A stretch of DNA of 64,000 nt, from NCBI GenBank assembly GCA_030180135.1, contig CM058238.1:47457765-47521764 (forward strand), read 5' to 3'. Below are positions 9,985-21,010 of this stretch, piece by piece. Origin of the DNA: Orychophragmus violaceus. Taxonomy: Eukaryota > Streptophyta > Magnoliopsida > Brassicales > Brassicaceae. The notes below the pieces were generated by a model. It worked only from the letters and a program-made list of their open reading frames with translations. It ran no database searches and had not been told where the DNA came from. Every line of letters starts with the position of its first letter. Within the stretch, counting starts at the first letter, position 1. The position numbers were made by a program, and so were the translations under genes.

Positions 9985-11362
9985 TGTAACATCACCGATC
10001 CACGCTACGATTGATGGATCAGATCATGGAGCCGGAATGTGGGCAATCAGTCGAGAAAACTAAGAAGGAGCGTTCCATGGTCTAGAAATGGCTGAGCTCA
10101 GTAAAGGAAAAGACTTAGCCAAGGGAAAAGAAGCTGTAAGTGAAGTACTGAGCTGAAATGAGCTGAAATGTCACTGGATCAACTGTCGAGAAGCTCAACT
10201 CAGCTAGGGTGAGTGTTCGGCAGCTGCGATACTAATCGACTGATGTAAGCTAGTGACCAAATTGATTAATTGAGGCGGTTTGACGGTTATAGCCGAACGG
10301 TTGCCATGAACAGTAGTGACTATTCGGCCATCCCACATACACCCATTCGTTGCCTCAGACGGTTGGGAAAATTCCCTATAAATACTAGGCCTTTGTCAAG
10401 TTTTGCACACACGGAAAACCAAGGGAAGAATCCCATAAAAAGGGTGAGAGCGATCGTGAAGGAAATAAAGAGAAAGGCAATAATTTGGCATAGTGCGATT
10501 ACGGATTGCGGTGAAGATGAACCATGGATCCATGGGCAACTAAGGATCATGGCAAGAAGGCAGACACGCCTAAGGTCTGTATACCAATCATCATGGCCCA
10601 AGTCTGTGAATCTTGGTCAAGCTGAGTGGTTCATCGGACATGCTACATCTTGATCATGAGCGGATGCGTGTTCGGACCATGATATGAGTTACTATCGTCT
10701 TAAGGATAGATCACAGATCAAGGCGCAGTTAAGGCCCGCGACATGATCACGTTCCAATCCAAATCAGCGGGTATGATCGGATAGGCCAATACTTGCATAT
10801 CTGGACATGACCGTCGAACACGACCTAAGGGGAATAGTGGGCAAGCGGGTTAAGGCGGCCCGTTCACAGTTTAGCCTAGGGCTCGACAATGACCCAGTAA
10901 TTTTCCTTTGTCACGGTTAGCAAATTAGGAAGGAGAATTTAGATTCATGTTAGACCAATCATATAGTCAGACCCTAGGAAGGATGATGCATTCACTAAGT
11001 ATACCGCTAGATTACTTACACCTCTTTGTTACAGGACCTGAAGTTGATCGTGAGATTGATCGGGCTTAGGCGCAGACAAGAACTAGGCGGACATGTGGTG
11101 GAATAGTATGGATAGCTAGGATTGAACAATTGTACTAGCTTATAGAGAAAACTTAAAGATTTTACCAATACCCGATTTGTTAAATAAAATCCAAATGATT
11201 TCTTAAGTCTTATTGTATATTGACTCTACTATATGAGTCTCAGAATATATGAATAAAAATGATTAGGAATAAGGATAAGACCTTAAAAACGGACTGAATG
11301 GTTTGGTTTCACTAAGTAGCCGAACGGAGACAACCTCTTTGGCTTACTAGCCGAGTGTTTCA
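9985..11362 (+). repeat. Gypsy LTR (family A)
   Basis: Starts TGTAACATCACC after the gag fragment and ends GAGTGTTTCA, four bases before a primer site, so about 1378 bp. TATAAATA at 10377-10384 is a strong TATA box. It has AGCTGAG-rich U3 sequence similar to the insertion at 21844 and to 45571-46040. Because gag sequence lies on both sides, it served as the 3' end of one unit and the 5' LTR of the next. Confidence 0.6.
10377..10384 (+). promoter_or_regulatory. LTR TATA box
   Basis: TATAAATA in the context CCCTATAAATACTAGG. The same context occurs in the related LTR at 45955-45970 and, as TCCTATAAATAGG, at 22230. It is the likely transcription start region for this LTR family. Confidence 0.6.
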
Positions 11363-11365
11363 AGT

Positions 11366-11381
11366 TGTTATCAGAGTATGC
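11366..11381 (+). other. Primer-binding site, mutated
   Basis: TGTTATCAGAGTATGC differs at a few bases from the tRNA-iMet complement TGGTATCAGAGC and lies just after the LTR end. It marks the start of the second internal region. Confidence 0.5.
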
Positions 11382-11928
11382 TTGGTTCTAGAAAAGTCGG
11401 ATTATGGGAGAAAAAACCACTCGTCCCTGAATTAGTATCTCGCGCTAGGTTTATGCTTAGACACTTGGAGATTTAATGTTAGGATTGAATTAACTTTCTG
11501 AATCTCCCGGTGAGAAAAAGCAAAACCGAGAAAAGTAAAAAGGACAAAGGAGTGGCTGAAACCAGACATGATGCAGTGGATAAGAACAATCCGAACAATC
11601 GTACACCAATCGGACCTATGGCTGGAAAGTCGGGCATAACACCTGTGATTCTCCCCACACATGCAGAGATATAGACCAAGGATCTAGACGTCCGACCTTG
11701 GAGCATTAGGAAGAGCAGGGCGAGTCGTCAAATGCGGCTATAAAAGATTTGGAGAATGTAGGAAAAAATGTAGCGAATGGTGACAAAAACTAGACCGCGA
11801 CTCCTCCTTCTGGGAAAATGTGGGAAACACTTACGACAGCCATGGACCAGTAGGCTATCTTAACACATGCAATCAAGCCCGCTGAGAAACCGGTTAAGGA
11901 CTAGACAAAGATCCACATCACCATACAT

Positions 11929-12975
11929 TTGGATGACGAGCATGAAGGAGACTTGGCGGATATTGAGACACCGCCAAAAAGGTCTAACAGAAAGGTAGAT
12001 TATCTTAGCCTTTGGGAGAATATCACCAGATTGGGAACAAGACACTTTAAAGGTAGTGCAGACCCGATAGAGGCTGATGATTGGGAGAGCTGGTTAGTCA
12101 GAAACTTTAACTCAACTCGTTGCCCAGAGGACTATAAGAATAAAATTGCAGTCCACTTCATGGAAAGAGACGCAAATACTTGGTGACTCTCGGTTAACAG
12201 GCACAAAAAGGATGAATTGTGTCCTTTGAGGAATTTGAGTCATAGTTTTACCGGAATTACTTTCAATCAGAGGGATGGGATAAGATGGAGATGAAATTTC
12301 GGGATCTGGTCCAAAGATGCAGATCAGTTTGGGAATATGAGGAAGTGTTCAACCGGCTCACGCTCTACGTGGGAAGAGACGCTTAGGAAAAATTGGCACA
12401 AGTTTGTCGTTTCCTCCAAGGATTAACGGCATAACTTTGTTCTCTCTGCTCGGTTTGTACTTTCAGTACAATCTCTGAGTTGGTTGAGAGAGTGGGTACA
12501 CTGAAACAAACATTGCCGAGAAAAACCGGATTAAGACTCAGTCACGATCAACCGTGACAAGCCAATGCAGTGATAGGAAGAGGAAATGGGACAGTGTGGA
12601 GGATACCACTAAACCATCAGAAAGGCACTCCGAGTGAAGGTCATGTGTAAGGAGACACGGCGGGGAATGATGGAAGGTGACTGGGGAATGTGCTCGATGC
12701 GAAAGCTTCCGCCATGAGACCCGAAACTGTCCAAGGCCTGAGAAGGTATAATTGAGGAGTTCTAATGAGAAATCAGGTAACTTCTACTATTGTTGGAAAG
12801 CGGGACATATCTGACCGAATTTCCCGAAGCTAAAAGTGGAAATACAAACTCAACATAAGGATAATCGTGGTGGACATGAACCAGCCACAAAGCGATAGGC
12901 TTCGAGCCCACAAGTTTATGAGATATCCAAGGATGCCGGTGACTCCGACAAGTACAACTCGATCACTGGTATGTG
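11929..12975 (+). pseudogene. gag: gag of a Ty3/gypsy element
   Basis: ORF 11929-12186 encodes a Retrotrans_gag N-terminus (FKGSADPIEADDWESWL and RCPEDYKNKIAVHFMERDA). After a stop and frame change it continues as RDLVQRCRSVWEYEEVFNRL and a CRFLQGL motif. Near 12690-12820 are two damaged Cys-His knuckles (CARCESFRHETRNCP and YYCWKAGHI followed by a stop). The sequence ends with an NSITG-like gag/protease linker. Multiple stops and frameshifts mean a dead gene. The closest plant elements would be chromoviruses. Nothing of RT or integrase follows. Confidence 0.7.
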
Positions 12976-13229
12976 GCTCTGACAATTTTAAATAATATAG
13001 CATAGCATGACATGTATACATGTAAGGTTCTTAGCATTCTAGGCGAATGTTGTAGGGACCTTTGTTGTAAGCGGTGTAGAAACACACCTCTGGTTTAACA
13101 CCAGAATGGCTTAAGAGGAGTGGGTTACTACGGGAACTTAACTTTCAAATGGCTTGAGAAGAGTGGGTTACTGCTTCTTTCTCAGTTTTTGTACATGGGG
13201 AGCATCGAAGCTTCTTTACCAGAACTCAT

Positions 13230-13660
13230 GGGCTGAGATAAGGTTGTTCGCTCTCCCCTATCTTGTTTGTTATGGCCATAAATGTTCTATCTCATCGTTT
13301 ATTTGAGGCTGCAAGAGAAAAGAAGATCATCTACTACCCTAAATGCAGAGAGCAAAATCTCACTCACATGAGCTTTGCGGAAGATATGATCATATTCACC
13401 AATGGAACGACCAACTCTAAAAGAGATATTGTTGACACTTTGAATCAGTTCGAACGAATGTCGGGGCTGGCAAATAATATGAGTAATTGGCTATGTATAT
13501 GGCGGGGAAAAAACATTAAAGTGATTTCTATAACGAAGTACAAAATAAAGTTTCATAGAAGTCTACTTAATCTATATCTAAAGCATTTTACTGCAATACT
13601 ACAATCAGTTCTTATTCGGTTCTTTAAGCTATAGTTGGGTGAAGTATGGTTAGTGATATA
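13230..13660 (+). pseudogene. LINE (L1-type non-LTR) reverse-transcriptase fragment
   Basis: After a frameshift the 13263 frame reads ILFVMAINVLSHRLFEAARE, then YYPKCREQNLTHMSFAEDM and IIFTNG, then a region like FERMSGLANNMSN. This is the palm region of plant L1 reverse transcriptases, where FADD holds the catalytic aspartates. Here the motif is FAED, so the first catalytic Asp is replaced. Only about 140 residues are present, with no endonuclease and no poly(A) tail seen. Confidence 0.7.
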
Positions 13661-13764
13661 AATAAATCTTACATTATTTTCATATAGTTTTTATTATATT
13701 ATCTATATTTAACGCAGTTTTCACCTTTTACAAATAATCCTATGTGGTTTTTAGAGTTTAAATA

Positions 13765-14113
13765 TGTAACATACTGGGCCCAGCCCATTTGAGGAAGGCT
13801 TAAATGAATTAATATGGCTACCTATGTCACCAAGTGCACTTACCTTTTCCGATCACTTGCCTGAAAGAACTTCAGAGTTAAGCGTGCTTGGACTGGAGTA
13901 GTCCCAGGATGGGTGACCTTCCGAGAAGTGATTCGTGGTAGCATGTGTGTGAGGATAAAACACATGGGAAAAGGTCATGTGGTGATTGCAGGGTCAGTAA
14001 ATTACTCGGTCGGGCCTACGAAAAATAACGCACCGACCGTCGGACAGGGGTGGGGCCCACGAGCCCGATAGAGGGATTGGTGACTCACCGGTAGGGGCGG
14101 ACGGGGCGTTACA
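13765..14113 (+). repeat. Cassandra 5' LTR
   Basis: 349 bp, TGTAACATACTGGGCC to GGGGCGTTACA, followed after two bases by the iMet primer site. Confidence 0.85.
13848..13942 (+). ncRNA. 5S rRNA-derived segment in the 5' LTR
   Basis: GAGTTAAGCGTGCTTGG and AGGATGGGTGACC are the conserved internal control blocks (box A and box C) of plant 5S rRNA, in the right order and spacing. They are followed by GAAGTGATTCGTGGTAGCA, matching the 5S 3' region. The 5' third is poorly conserved, so this is not a functional 5S gene, though Pol III factors could still bind. Confidence 0.8.
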
Positions 14114-14115
14114 AG

Positions 14116-14127
14116 TGGTATCAGAGC
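14116..14127 (+). other. Primer-binding site (tRNA-iMet)
   Basis: TGGTATCAGAGC, two bases after the Cassandra 5' LTR. Confidence 0.85.
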
Positions 14128-14230
14128 TCAGGAAAGTCAAACCGATTCTGTCTCGGGAGACAATCCTGGGGTTTGAGGGTTATCGTTGCTCTGGTTATGA
14201 GATGCGGAATTCGCGGACGAATTCTCATTA

Positions 14231-14243
14231 GGTGGGGGAGAAT
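14231..14243 (+). other. Polypurine tract
   Basis: GGTGGGGGAGAAT directly before the Cassandra 3' LTR. Confidence 0.8.
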
Positions 14244-14592
14244 TGTAACATACTGGGCCTAGCCCATTTGAGGAAGGCTTAAATGAATTAATTTGGCTAC
14301 CTATGTCACCAAATGCACTTACCTTTTCCGGTCACTTGCCTGAAATAACTCCAGAGTTAAGTGTGCTTGGAATGGAGTAGTCCCAGGATGGGTGACCTTC
14401 CGGGAAGTGATTCGTGGTAGCATGTGTGTGAGGACAAAACACATGGGAAAAGGTCAGGTGGTGATTGCAGGGTTAGTAAATTACTCGGTCAGGCCTACGA
14501 AAAATAATGCACCGACCGTCGGACAGGGGTGGAGCCCACGAGCCCGATAGAGGGATGGGTGACTCACCGGTAGGGGCGGACGGGGCGTTACA
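14244..14592 (+). repeat. Cassandra 3' LTR
   Basis: 349 bp, the same length as the 5' LTR, ending GGGGCGTTACA. Confidence 0.85.
14327..14421 (+). ncRNA. 5S rRNA-derived segment in the 3' LTR
   Basis: Second copy of the 5S-like segment. Box C (AGGATGGGTGACC) is unchanged, while box A reads GAGTTAAGTGTGCTTGG with one substitution against the first copy. Confidence 0.8.
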
Positions 14593-14598
14593 ATAAAT

Positions 14599-16111
14599 TG
14601 TAACACCCGTCTCCTAGTTAAATCGGAGACGCGGCATTAGGATGCCCGTTGAACCGGATTTGGTTTAACCGGGACGCCATCTCAACTTGTTCCAGGTCCC
14701 AGGCGCTTCCTTCGTATTCAAATACACCATCTATGTCACGTGATCGATCAATCCCGCACCCGGACCTGCAAAAAAGAAACGGGGACAGGGAAAGGAAAGA
14801 GGCCTGAGTAATTGTTTCAAACACAATCACCAGTGAGGGCGGATTTAAGGAACCAGCGATCCCGGCTTACGCCACACAATTACGAATTCTAGTCCTAGGC
14901 TAATAGCACCTTGCAAACATCGCCCGAAGGCTTCACCACACAATACTAACGCCCAATCGTGCATACAGGCTCCAAGCCACACTCATGAACACCTAGCGGC
15001 TCCAAGCCCCACACAATGCGTCCAATGCACGGTACGTCCAACGCACCACCACACGGGAGGGCTCGTAAACACCCTCCTCCGACGATCAAGGACGTCCAAC
15101 GCCCTACATGCAAAGCCCTAGCACAGTTCTACCACGCATATCCATCAGGCACAAGCAACGTTTTCAGTTTAAACAATAACCTAGCGATTCTATGTTATTC
15201 AATCAATCACATCGAGCGCTCTACTGCCCTAGACTACCTAGGAAAGATGGTATTAACGAAGGACTATCGTCCGGAATTGAAATAGAGCAAGAGAGATCAC
15301 AACCGGTCCTCACCTTGGCCAAAGAAAGGGCAAAACGTTAATTTAGAATCTCCATTAGCCCAAACGGACATCACATCTAGAAAGAAGACGGAAAATCGAG
15401 TGAGATAGGCTTTTGATTCGCTCGAATCGGATTCGGGACGGGCAAGTTATGGCTACCTAAAGATGGGTTGACTTAAAGTCAATGGTCAGGTCAAAGTCAA
15501 CCGGTCAACCCGATCAACCCCGACCCAGACCCAAACCCAGATCAAACTGGGCCCAATCCATAACCGGGCCAGTTACCCTAACCAATCCTAACCGAAACTA
15601 ACCCGGGCGAAATCGAATTGAACCAGAAAATCAAAGTTAACCGGACTAAACGAGAAATTAAGAATAGAAATTGAAATAGGAATCAAACCGGACTGGTTAA
15701 CCCAAACCGAACCGGTCAACACTAACCGGTCAACTCCTGACCCGGTCAACCCAGACCGGTCAACCGGGTTGACTCGGTCAGCGGCGGTCCGGTGGCGGTG
15801 CTCCGGCGGATGGCGGCGGACATCGGCGCTCGGGCTCCAGCGACGGCAGCTCCGGCGGTCCGGCGGTGGAGCTCCGGCGACTGGTCGCCGGTCTCTGGTC
15901 ACGAGCACTGCTCGCTTTTTGGAATTGTGTGACAAATGAGGAGCCCCTCTCCTCCTTTTATAGGGAAAAGAGCTAGGGCTTCCCTCCTTAACGAGTTGGG
16001 CCTTGGGGATTGGGCTTAAATCAGAAAAGGAAACACATTAATGAAGGGGTTTGGACATGGGCTTCACTTCTTTTCTTCAAAAATTTTGGGCTTGGGTTTT
16101 AGGCCATTACA
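14599..16111 (-). repeat. LARD-like LTR (3' LTR, minus orientation)
   Basis: 1513 bp, TGTAACACCCGTC to GGCCATTACA as written on plus. It is rich in CCGGTCAAC/AACCGG direct repeats around 15480-15780. The promoter-side end at about 15940-15965 reads, on the minus strand, CCCTATAAAAGGAGGAG, a clear TATA box. Confidence 0.8.
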
Positions 16112-17937
16112 ATTCTCCCCCCCCCCTTAAAAAGAATTCGTCCCTGAATTCTGCTGTGAGAGGTCTTCAGTGCAACTCTTTACCGACAGCCACTCCGCAA
16201 CTTCGCTGAACAGAAACTGATCCCGATTGATTACTCGCTTGAAAATAGCTTATCCCTGAATCAAGACGTTTGCTCTCCCCCCCCTTTATTTCAAACCACG
16301 CTCTAGAGTGTCCTTCTCCTTGGTGCCAATCCAATAGCAGCTTCCAGAATGCAATGCAAAATGCCACATGCTACCGCCCATGTCCATTAGGGTCGGTTTC
16401 CTATGTTTAGAAACGACACTCATCCCTCGAGTGGTTCTAATACCTGAATGAGACGCTCCGCTTCAATCCAGTTCTCCTCAACAGTTTCCATTACCGTGCA
16501 CTATGGCGTTACTTGTCGCCCAAGCAAACATCCTTCCTTATCCTCCGTGAACGATGCAGTCAACCATGTCCATTATGGCTACCTGACGAGTGGGGAACGA
16601 CCCACTTAACTCCCGATATGCTCCCATGCCACGCTTCCGCTGCGCACTCTGATTTATAAACCGACTTCCAATCTGATTTGTGGGGAACGACCTACCACGC
16701 TTCTGCTGCGCACTCTGATTCCCAGACCGGTTTCCAATATGACTTCAGCTCAAGGTTTCCTACCTTGTGATCCAGCTGTGGTGCTTTCCAAACACCATCC
16801 TTCGGGTTTCCCTTCCCCATTTACACTTTCCCTCCTTTGTTCTTCATTGCAGCTTCTTGTCAATCCGCCATAGTGTTTTCCTAACACTCTTCCGTTCGAT
16901 TTCCATTTCCAATAACCAGCTTTGTCCACTTGAGCTTGCAATTACAGAAGTCCGGCTTGCCAGGCAATTCCAAATGCCACACGCCACCTCCCAAAACGCT
17001 TATGCGATCTTCTTTCCATCTTGAGGAACTCTATAAGCTGCTCCAGTAATCCACAAAGAACTCCAGGGCTGACCGTTTCCTTTCCGGTCCCACCATTGTA
17101 TCGCGAGCCTGCCGTACCATGAAGATCTTCTCCAGCTTCCAGCTTGATCAATCTTCAATGAGCCGTCCATAACTTATTGAAGTTGATGTCACAAACCGAT
17201 TCCAAGATTCCTTACTTAGAATAGGCTTGGACAGTTTCCTGCTGCTCCTTCCAAGCAACTCAAGCAACTCTTGACGCTTAATCCAGTCGGAACACCGCCA
17301 CTTCCAAATGGCCTCCTTGCAAACCGGTCTTTCCTTAACCTCTTGCAGCTCCTGTAGCACTCCTTGCAATCTGGTCTTTCCATCGACCTCTTGCAGCTCT
17401 TGCAGTACTCCTTTCAGCTTCCCCAACCCCTCTTGCAACTCTTCTAGCACTCCCTGTAACTCTTGCAACTCTTTGCTACGCTCCCGAAGTAGTCTCTCCG
17501 GTGAACGTCTCCACATCTTGATCGCCCTCGGGCGCTTGGTTGAACAATGCTCCGAACAGACGATGACCCCTAATACACACCTCATTAGTACCGACTGCCC
17601 TCTAGGCGCACACCACAACATACACCCCAACATACACCTCAACGGCACACATCACGACATACATCTCGGCGCACATCTGAAGGACAGTAGCACCACTACG
17701 GTTTGAAGACACTGACCCAAACCTGCAAGGAGAAATTCTATCTAGATTAGGACCGGCGTGGAGAGCAATCTATAATATAGTTGGTGCTTAAAAAAGCCTT
17801 TCGCAAATTAGCCATTTTCATAAAAAATTCGCAAACAATTTTGAAAAAGATTTGAAAGCAAGGTTTTTGAAAAACAACAAAAGTTGATCTCCCAGGATAG
17901 CACTGGGAGATCTTAACCTAGGCTTTGATACCAAATT
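16112..17937 (-). other. Internal region of the LARD-like element, no recognisable coding
   Basis: Holds the reversed purine tract (16112-16130) and the reversed primer site (about 17925-17936). A roughly 200-bp stretch at 17310-17480 is an imperfect tandem repeat that would encode a Leu-Gln-Glu repeat (LQELQGVLQEL-like) on the minus strand in the 166-codon frame 17148-17648. It has no retroviral domain. I treat it as low-complexity sequence rather than a gene. Confidence 0.5.
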
Positions 17938-19417
17938 GTAACAACCGTCTCCCGGTTAAACCGGAGACGCGGCATTAGGACGCCCGTTGAACCGGATTCG
18001 GTCTAACCGGGATGCCATCTCAACTTGTTCCAGGTCCCAGGCGCTTCCTTTGTATTCAAATACACCATCTATGTCACGTGATCGATCAATCCCGCATCCG
18101 GACCTGCTAAAAAAAATGAGGACAGGGAAAGGAAAGAGGCATGAGTAATTGTTTCAAACACAATTACCCAGTGAGGGCGGATTTAAGGATCCCGCGATCC
18201 CGGCTTACGCCACACAATTACGAATTCTAGTCCTAGGCTAATAGCACCTTGCAAACATCGCCCGAAGGCTTTACCACACAATACTAACGCCCAATCGTGC
18301 ATACGGGCTCCAAGCCCACACTCACGAACACCTAACGGCTCCAATCCCCACACAATGCGTCCAACGCACCACCACACGGGAGGGCTCGTCAACACCCTCC
18401 TCCGACGATCAAGGACGTCAAACGCCCTACACGCAAAGCCCTAGCACAGTTCTACCACGCATATCCATCAATCACAAGCAACGTTTTCGGTTTAAACGAT
18501 AACCTAGCGATTCTATGTTATTCAATCAATCACATTGAGCGCTCTACTGCCCTAGACTACCTAGGAAAGACGGTATTAACGAAGGACTATCGTCCGGAAT
18601 TGAAATAGAGCAAGAGAGATCACAACCGGTCCTCACCTTGGCCAAAGAAAGGGCAAAAAGGTAATTTAGAAGCTCCATTAGCCCAAACGGATATCAGATC
18701 TGGAAAGAAGACGGAAAATCGAGTGAGATAGGCTTTTGATTCGCTCGAATCGGATTCGGGACGGGCAAGTTATGACTACCTAAAATGGAAATTCAATGGG
18801 CAGGTCAAAGTCAACCGGTCAACCGGATCAACCCCGACCCAGACCCAAACCCAGATCAAACTGGGCCCAATCCATAACCGGCCCAATTACCCTAACCAAT
18901 CCTAACCGAAACTAAACCGGGCAAAATCAAATTGAACCAGAAAATTAAAGTAAACCGGACTAAACCAGAAATTAAGAATTGAAATTGAAATAGGAATAAA
19001 ACCGGACTGGTTAACCCAAACCGAACCGGCCAACGCTAACCGGTCAACTCCTGACCTGGTCAACCCAGACCGGTAAACCGAGTTGACTCGGTCAGCGGCG
19101 GTCCGGTGGCGGTGCTCTGGCAGATGGCGGCGGACATCGGTGCTCCGGCTCCGGCTCCAGCGGCTCCAGCGGTGGAGCTCCGGTGACTGGTCGCCGGTCT
19201 CTGGTCACGAGCACTGCTCGCTTTTTGGAATTGTGTGACAAATGAGGAGCCCCTCTCCTCCTTTTATAGAGAAAAGAGCTAGGGCTTCCTTCCTTAACGA
19301 GTTGGGCCTTGGGCTTTGATCTTAAATCAGAAAAGAAAACACATTAATGAAGGGGTTTGGACATGGACTTTACTTCTTTTCTTCAAAAATTTTGGGTTTG
19401 GGTTTTGGGCCATTACA
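17938..19417 (-). repeat. LARD-like LTR (5' LTR, minus orientation)
   Basis: 1480 bp, highly similar to the first LTR, TGTAACAACCGTC to GGCCATTACA on plus. It is shorter by a few small deletions (for example near 18785 and 19160). Confidence 0.8.
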
Positions 19418-19882
19418 AAATAAGTCATAATGTAAGACTTGGAATTCACTAAAGTATAAACAAGGTGATCAAACCTAAGGCCGCGATGGAAGCAATGAAA
19501 GTTGTGAAGTTACCAGCTGCTGTTTGATTCCACAAACAACAAGTAACCAAAGGCTCAATCCCAAGGACTATTATTCACAAGGAATGTATGTCTCAACACG
19601 AATCCTAATTGGTTTGATTCAACAAACTACTTGAAAATTCGCAAGAACATGATTTGATTCAAAGACAGTCTTTTAAAGCTAATAAATAAGAATGTTTATT
19701 TATAAAAGCATGAACTGAAAGTACAAGGCTATTGAGATCTTATAGGCTAACTTATATGACCACAAACAATTAAACAAAAGGAAACAAAATAAATCAAGAG
19801 CATTAAAGAGAGATGTAGCCAAAGATGATCAAACATTAATGTGTGGTCTTTGAGTGCGGCTGGAACAAAGGGATTTTTAGGT
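19418..19882. other. Unassigned sequence
   Basis: AT-rich, with repeated TTTGATTC and ACAAAC motifs reminiscent of LTR U3 sequence. No coding or boundary that I can support. Confidence 0.3.
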
Positions 19883-20151
19883 CTTCTGGCTTGAATGGAT
19901 ATCTAGGATCTTATAGGATATATGAATGGAGATCTGATGAAGGAGACACATGGTGATCATTATTTCCCATAGAATAAAAGTAAAAAGTAGCTTGAAAATG
20001 GAAAGATTCTTCATTGAATGGTTGAGGCTATTATGTTGCAATCTTCAGCGTGTGCTAGCAAAATCTGGTGGTTCAGGGTCTTTGGCAGATTTGGTGGATT
20101 TAAATAGGCGTAATGAAAATCTGTTGGTAGAAGAGAATTTCATTGTTCCTT
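19883..20151 (+). repeat. Dispersed repeat, copy interrupted by CACTA
   Basis: Homologous to 7222-7490. It stops at CATTGTTCC+CTT, exactly where CACTACAAG begins. CTT is the likely 3-bp CACTA target sequence. Confidence 0.6.
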
Positions 20152-20159
20152 CACTACAA

Positions 20160-21010
20160 GAAAACATCGTTTTGCGACTCTAAGTTTAGTCACAATATAT
20201 TCGCTATACAAGGTTTACTACTAAATTACGACCAAATCTGATAGTTGTAAATCCATAGTCGCTAAATTTTGTAGTCGTAAAAATAGTCGGCAAGTTATAA
20301 CCATTTGTACGACTAATAGAAATAGTCATATCAGAGACTTAGTGTATTCGCAATATATATGAACTAACTTTCGATTATATCCGCAACAACTGTGCGACTA
20401 TAAAGGAAGTCCAGATGCAATCCAATAAGTGTATTCATCAAATAATCGTCAGACTAGGTGACGAATGGGCGACTAATATGTGACTGTATAATATATTCAC
20501 AAAGTAGTCGTAAAATTTGGCCACTCTATATCGACTGGGTGACGACCAATTTAACGACTATCCAACCAACGACTAATCGGAACATCCATATACAATTATG
20601 GTAATGATGTTGCCACTATTTGGCGATTGTTATGTGACTGACTATAATAGTCACAAATTATTCGTAAGCTATGGTGAGTATTTGGCGACTTTTTAGTGAC
20701 AAATTTAACGACTATACATCGACTATCGAAACATCCAGAAATGATTATGGCCAACATTTAGCCACAGCTTGGCGACTGTTTAATCAATAGTTTAACGACT
20801 ATTTAGCGGCGATGAGGAACATCCAGACACTACCTAGTGACTACTATATGACTGTCCTAAAGTCACAACGTAGTCATAATATATTTGACGACTGTTTAAA
20901 GACTAATCTAACATCTATGCAGTGACTACGCGGGAAATCCAGAGATGATTATGATATTGAATGTGCCACTAATTTGCGACCGTTGTGCGATAAATTGACA
21001 ACTTTTTCGT
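20160..21010. repeat. CACTA subterminal repeat region
   Basis: Dozens of short GCGACT, TAGTCGTA and CGACTATT-like words occur in both orientations at irregular 15-40 bp spacing. Such clusters are where the TNPA-type protein binds in En/Spm elements. Confidence 0.65.

Larger units (their letters stand above)
13765..14592 (+). mobile_element. Cassandra-type TRIM, complete
   Basis: Two 349-bp LTRs (13765-14113 and 14244-14592) with TGTAACA...GTTACA ends flank a 130-bp internal region. That region holds only a primer site (14116-14127) and a purine tract (14231-14243), with no coding capacity. Each LTR carries a 5S rRNA-like segment, the hallmark of Cassandra elements. The LTRs differ at about 16 positions by eye (about 4.6%), so it is a fairly old insertion. 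It must be moved by proteins from other elements. Flanks AAATA and ATAAAT do not give a clean target duplication, probably because another element inserted directly next to it. Confidence 0.88.
14599..19417 (-). mobile_element. Non-autonomous LTR retrotransposon (LARD-like)
   Basis: Two long LTRs (14599-16111 and 17938-19417) flank a 1.8-kb internal region without gag or pol motifs. On the plus strand the left LTR is followed by TTCTCCCCCCCCCC, a reversed purine tract. The right LTR is preceded by GCTTTGATACCAAAT, a reversed tRNA-primer-like site, so the element points to the minus strand. AAAT occurs on both outer flanks and may be a 4-bp target duplication. It lies six bases from the Cassandra element. 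Mobilisation must rely on another element's enzymes. Confidence 0.8.

Noticed and set aside
13848..13942. Functional 5S rRNA gene
   Set aside because: The 5' third does not match 5S rRNA and the segment sits in matching LTRs of a TRIM element.
13760..14597. 5-bp target duplication of the Cassandra element
   Set aside because: Left AAATA and right ATAAA do not match exactly. Only AT-richness is shared.
17148..17648. Protein-coding gene with Leu/Gln/Glu repeats
   Set aside because: It lies in the interior of a LARD-like element with no conserved domain. Listed as a finding only because of its periodicity.
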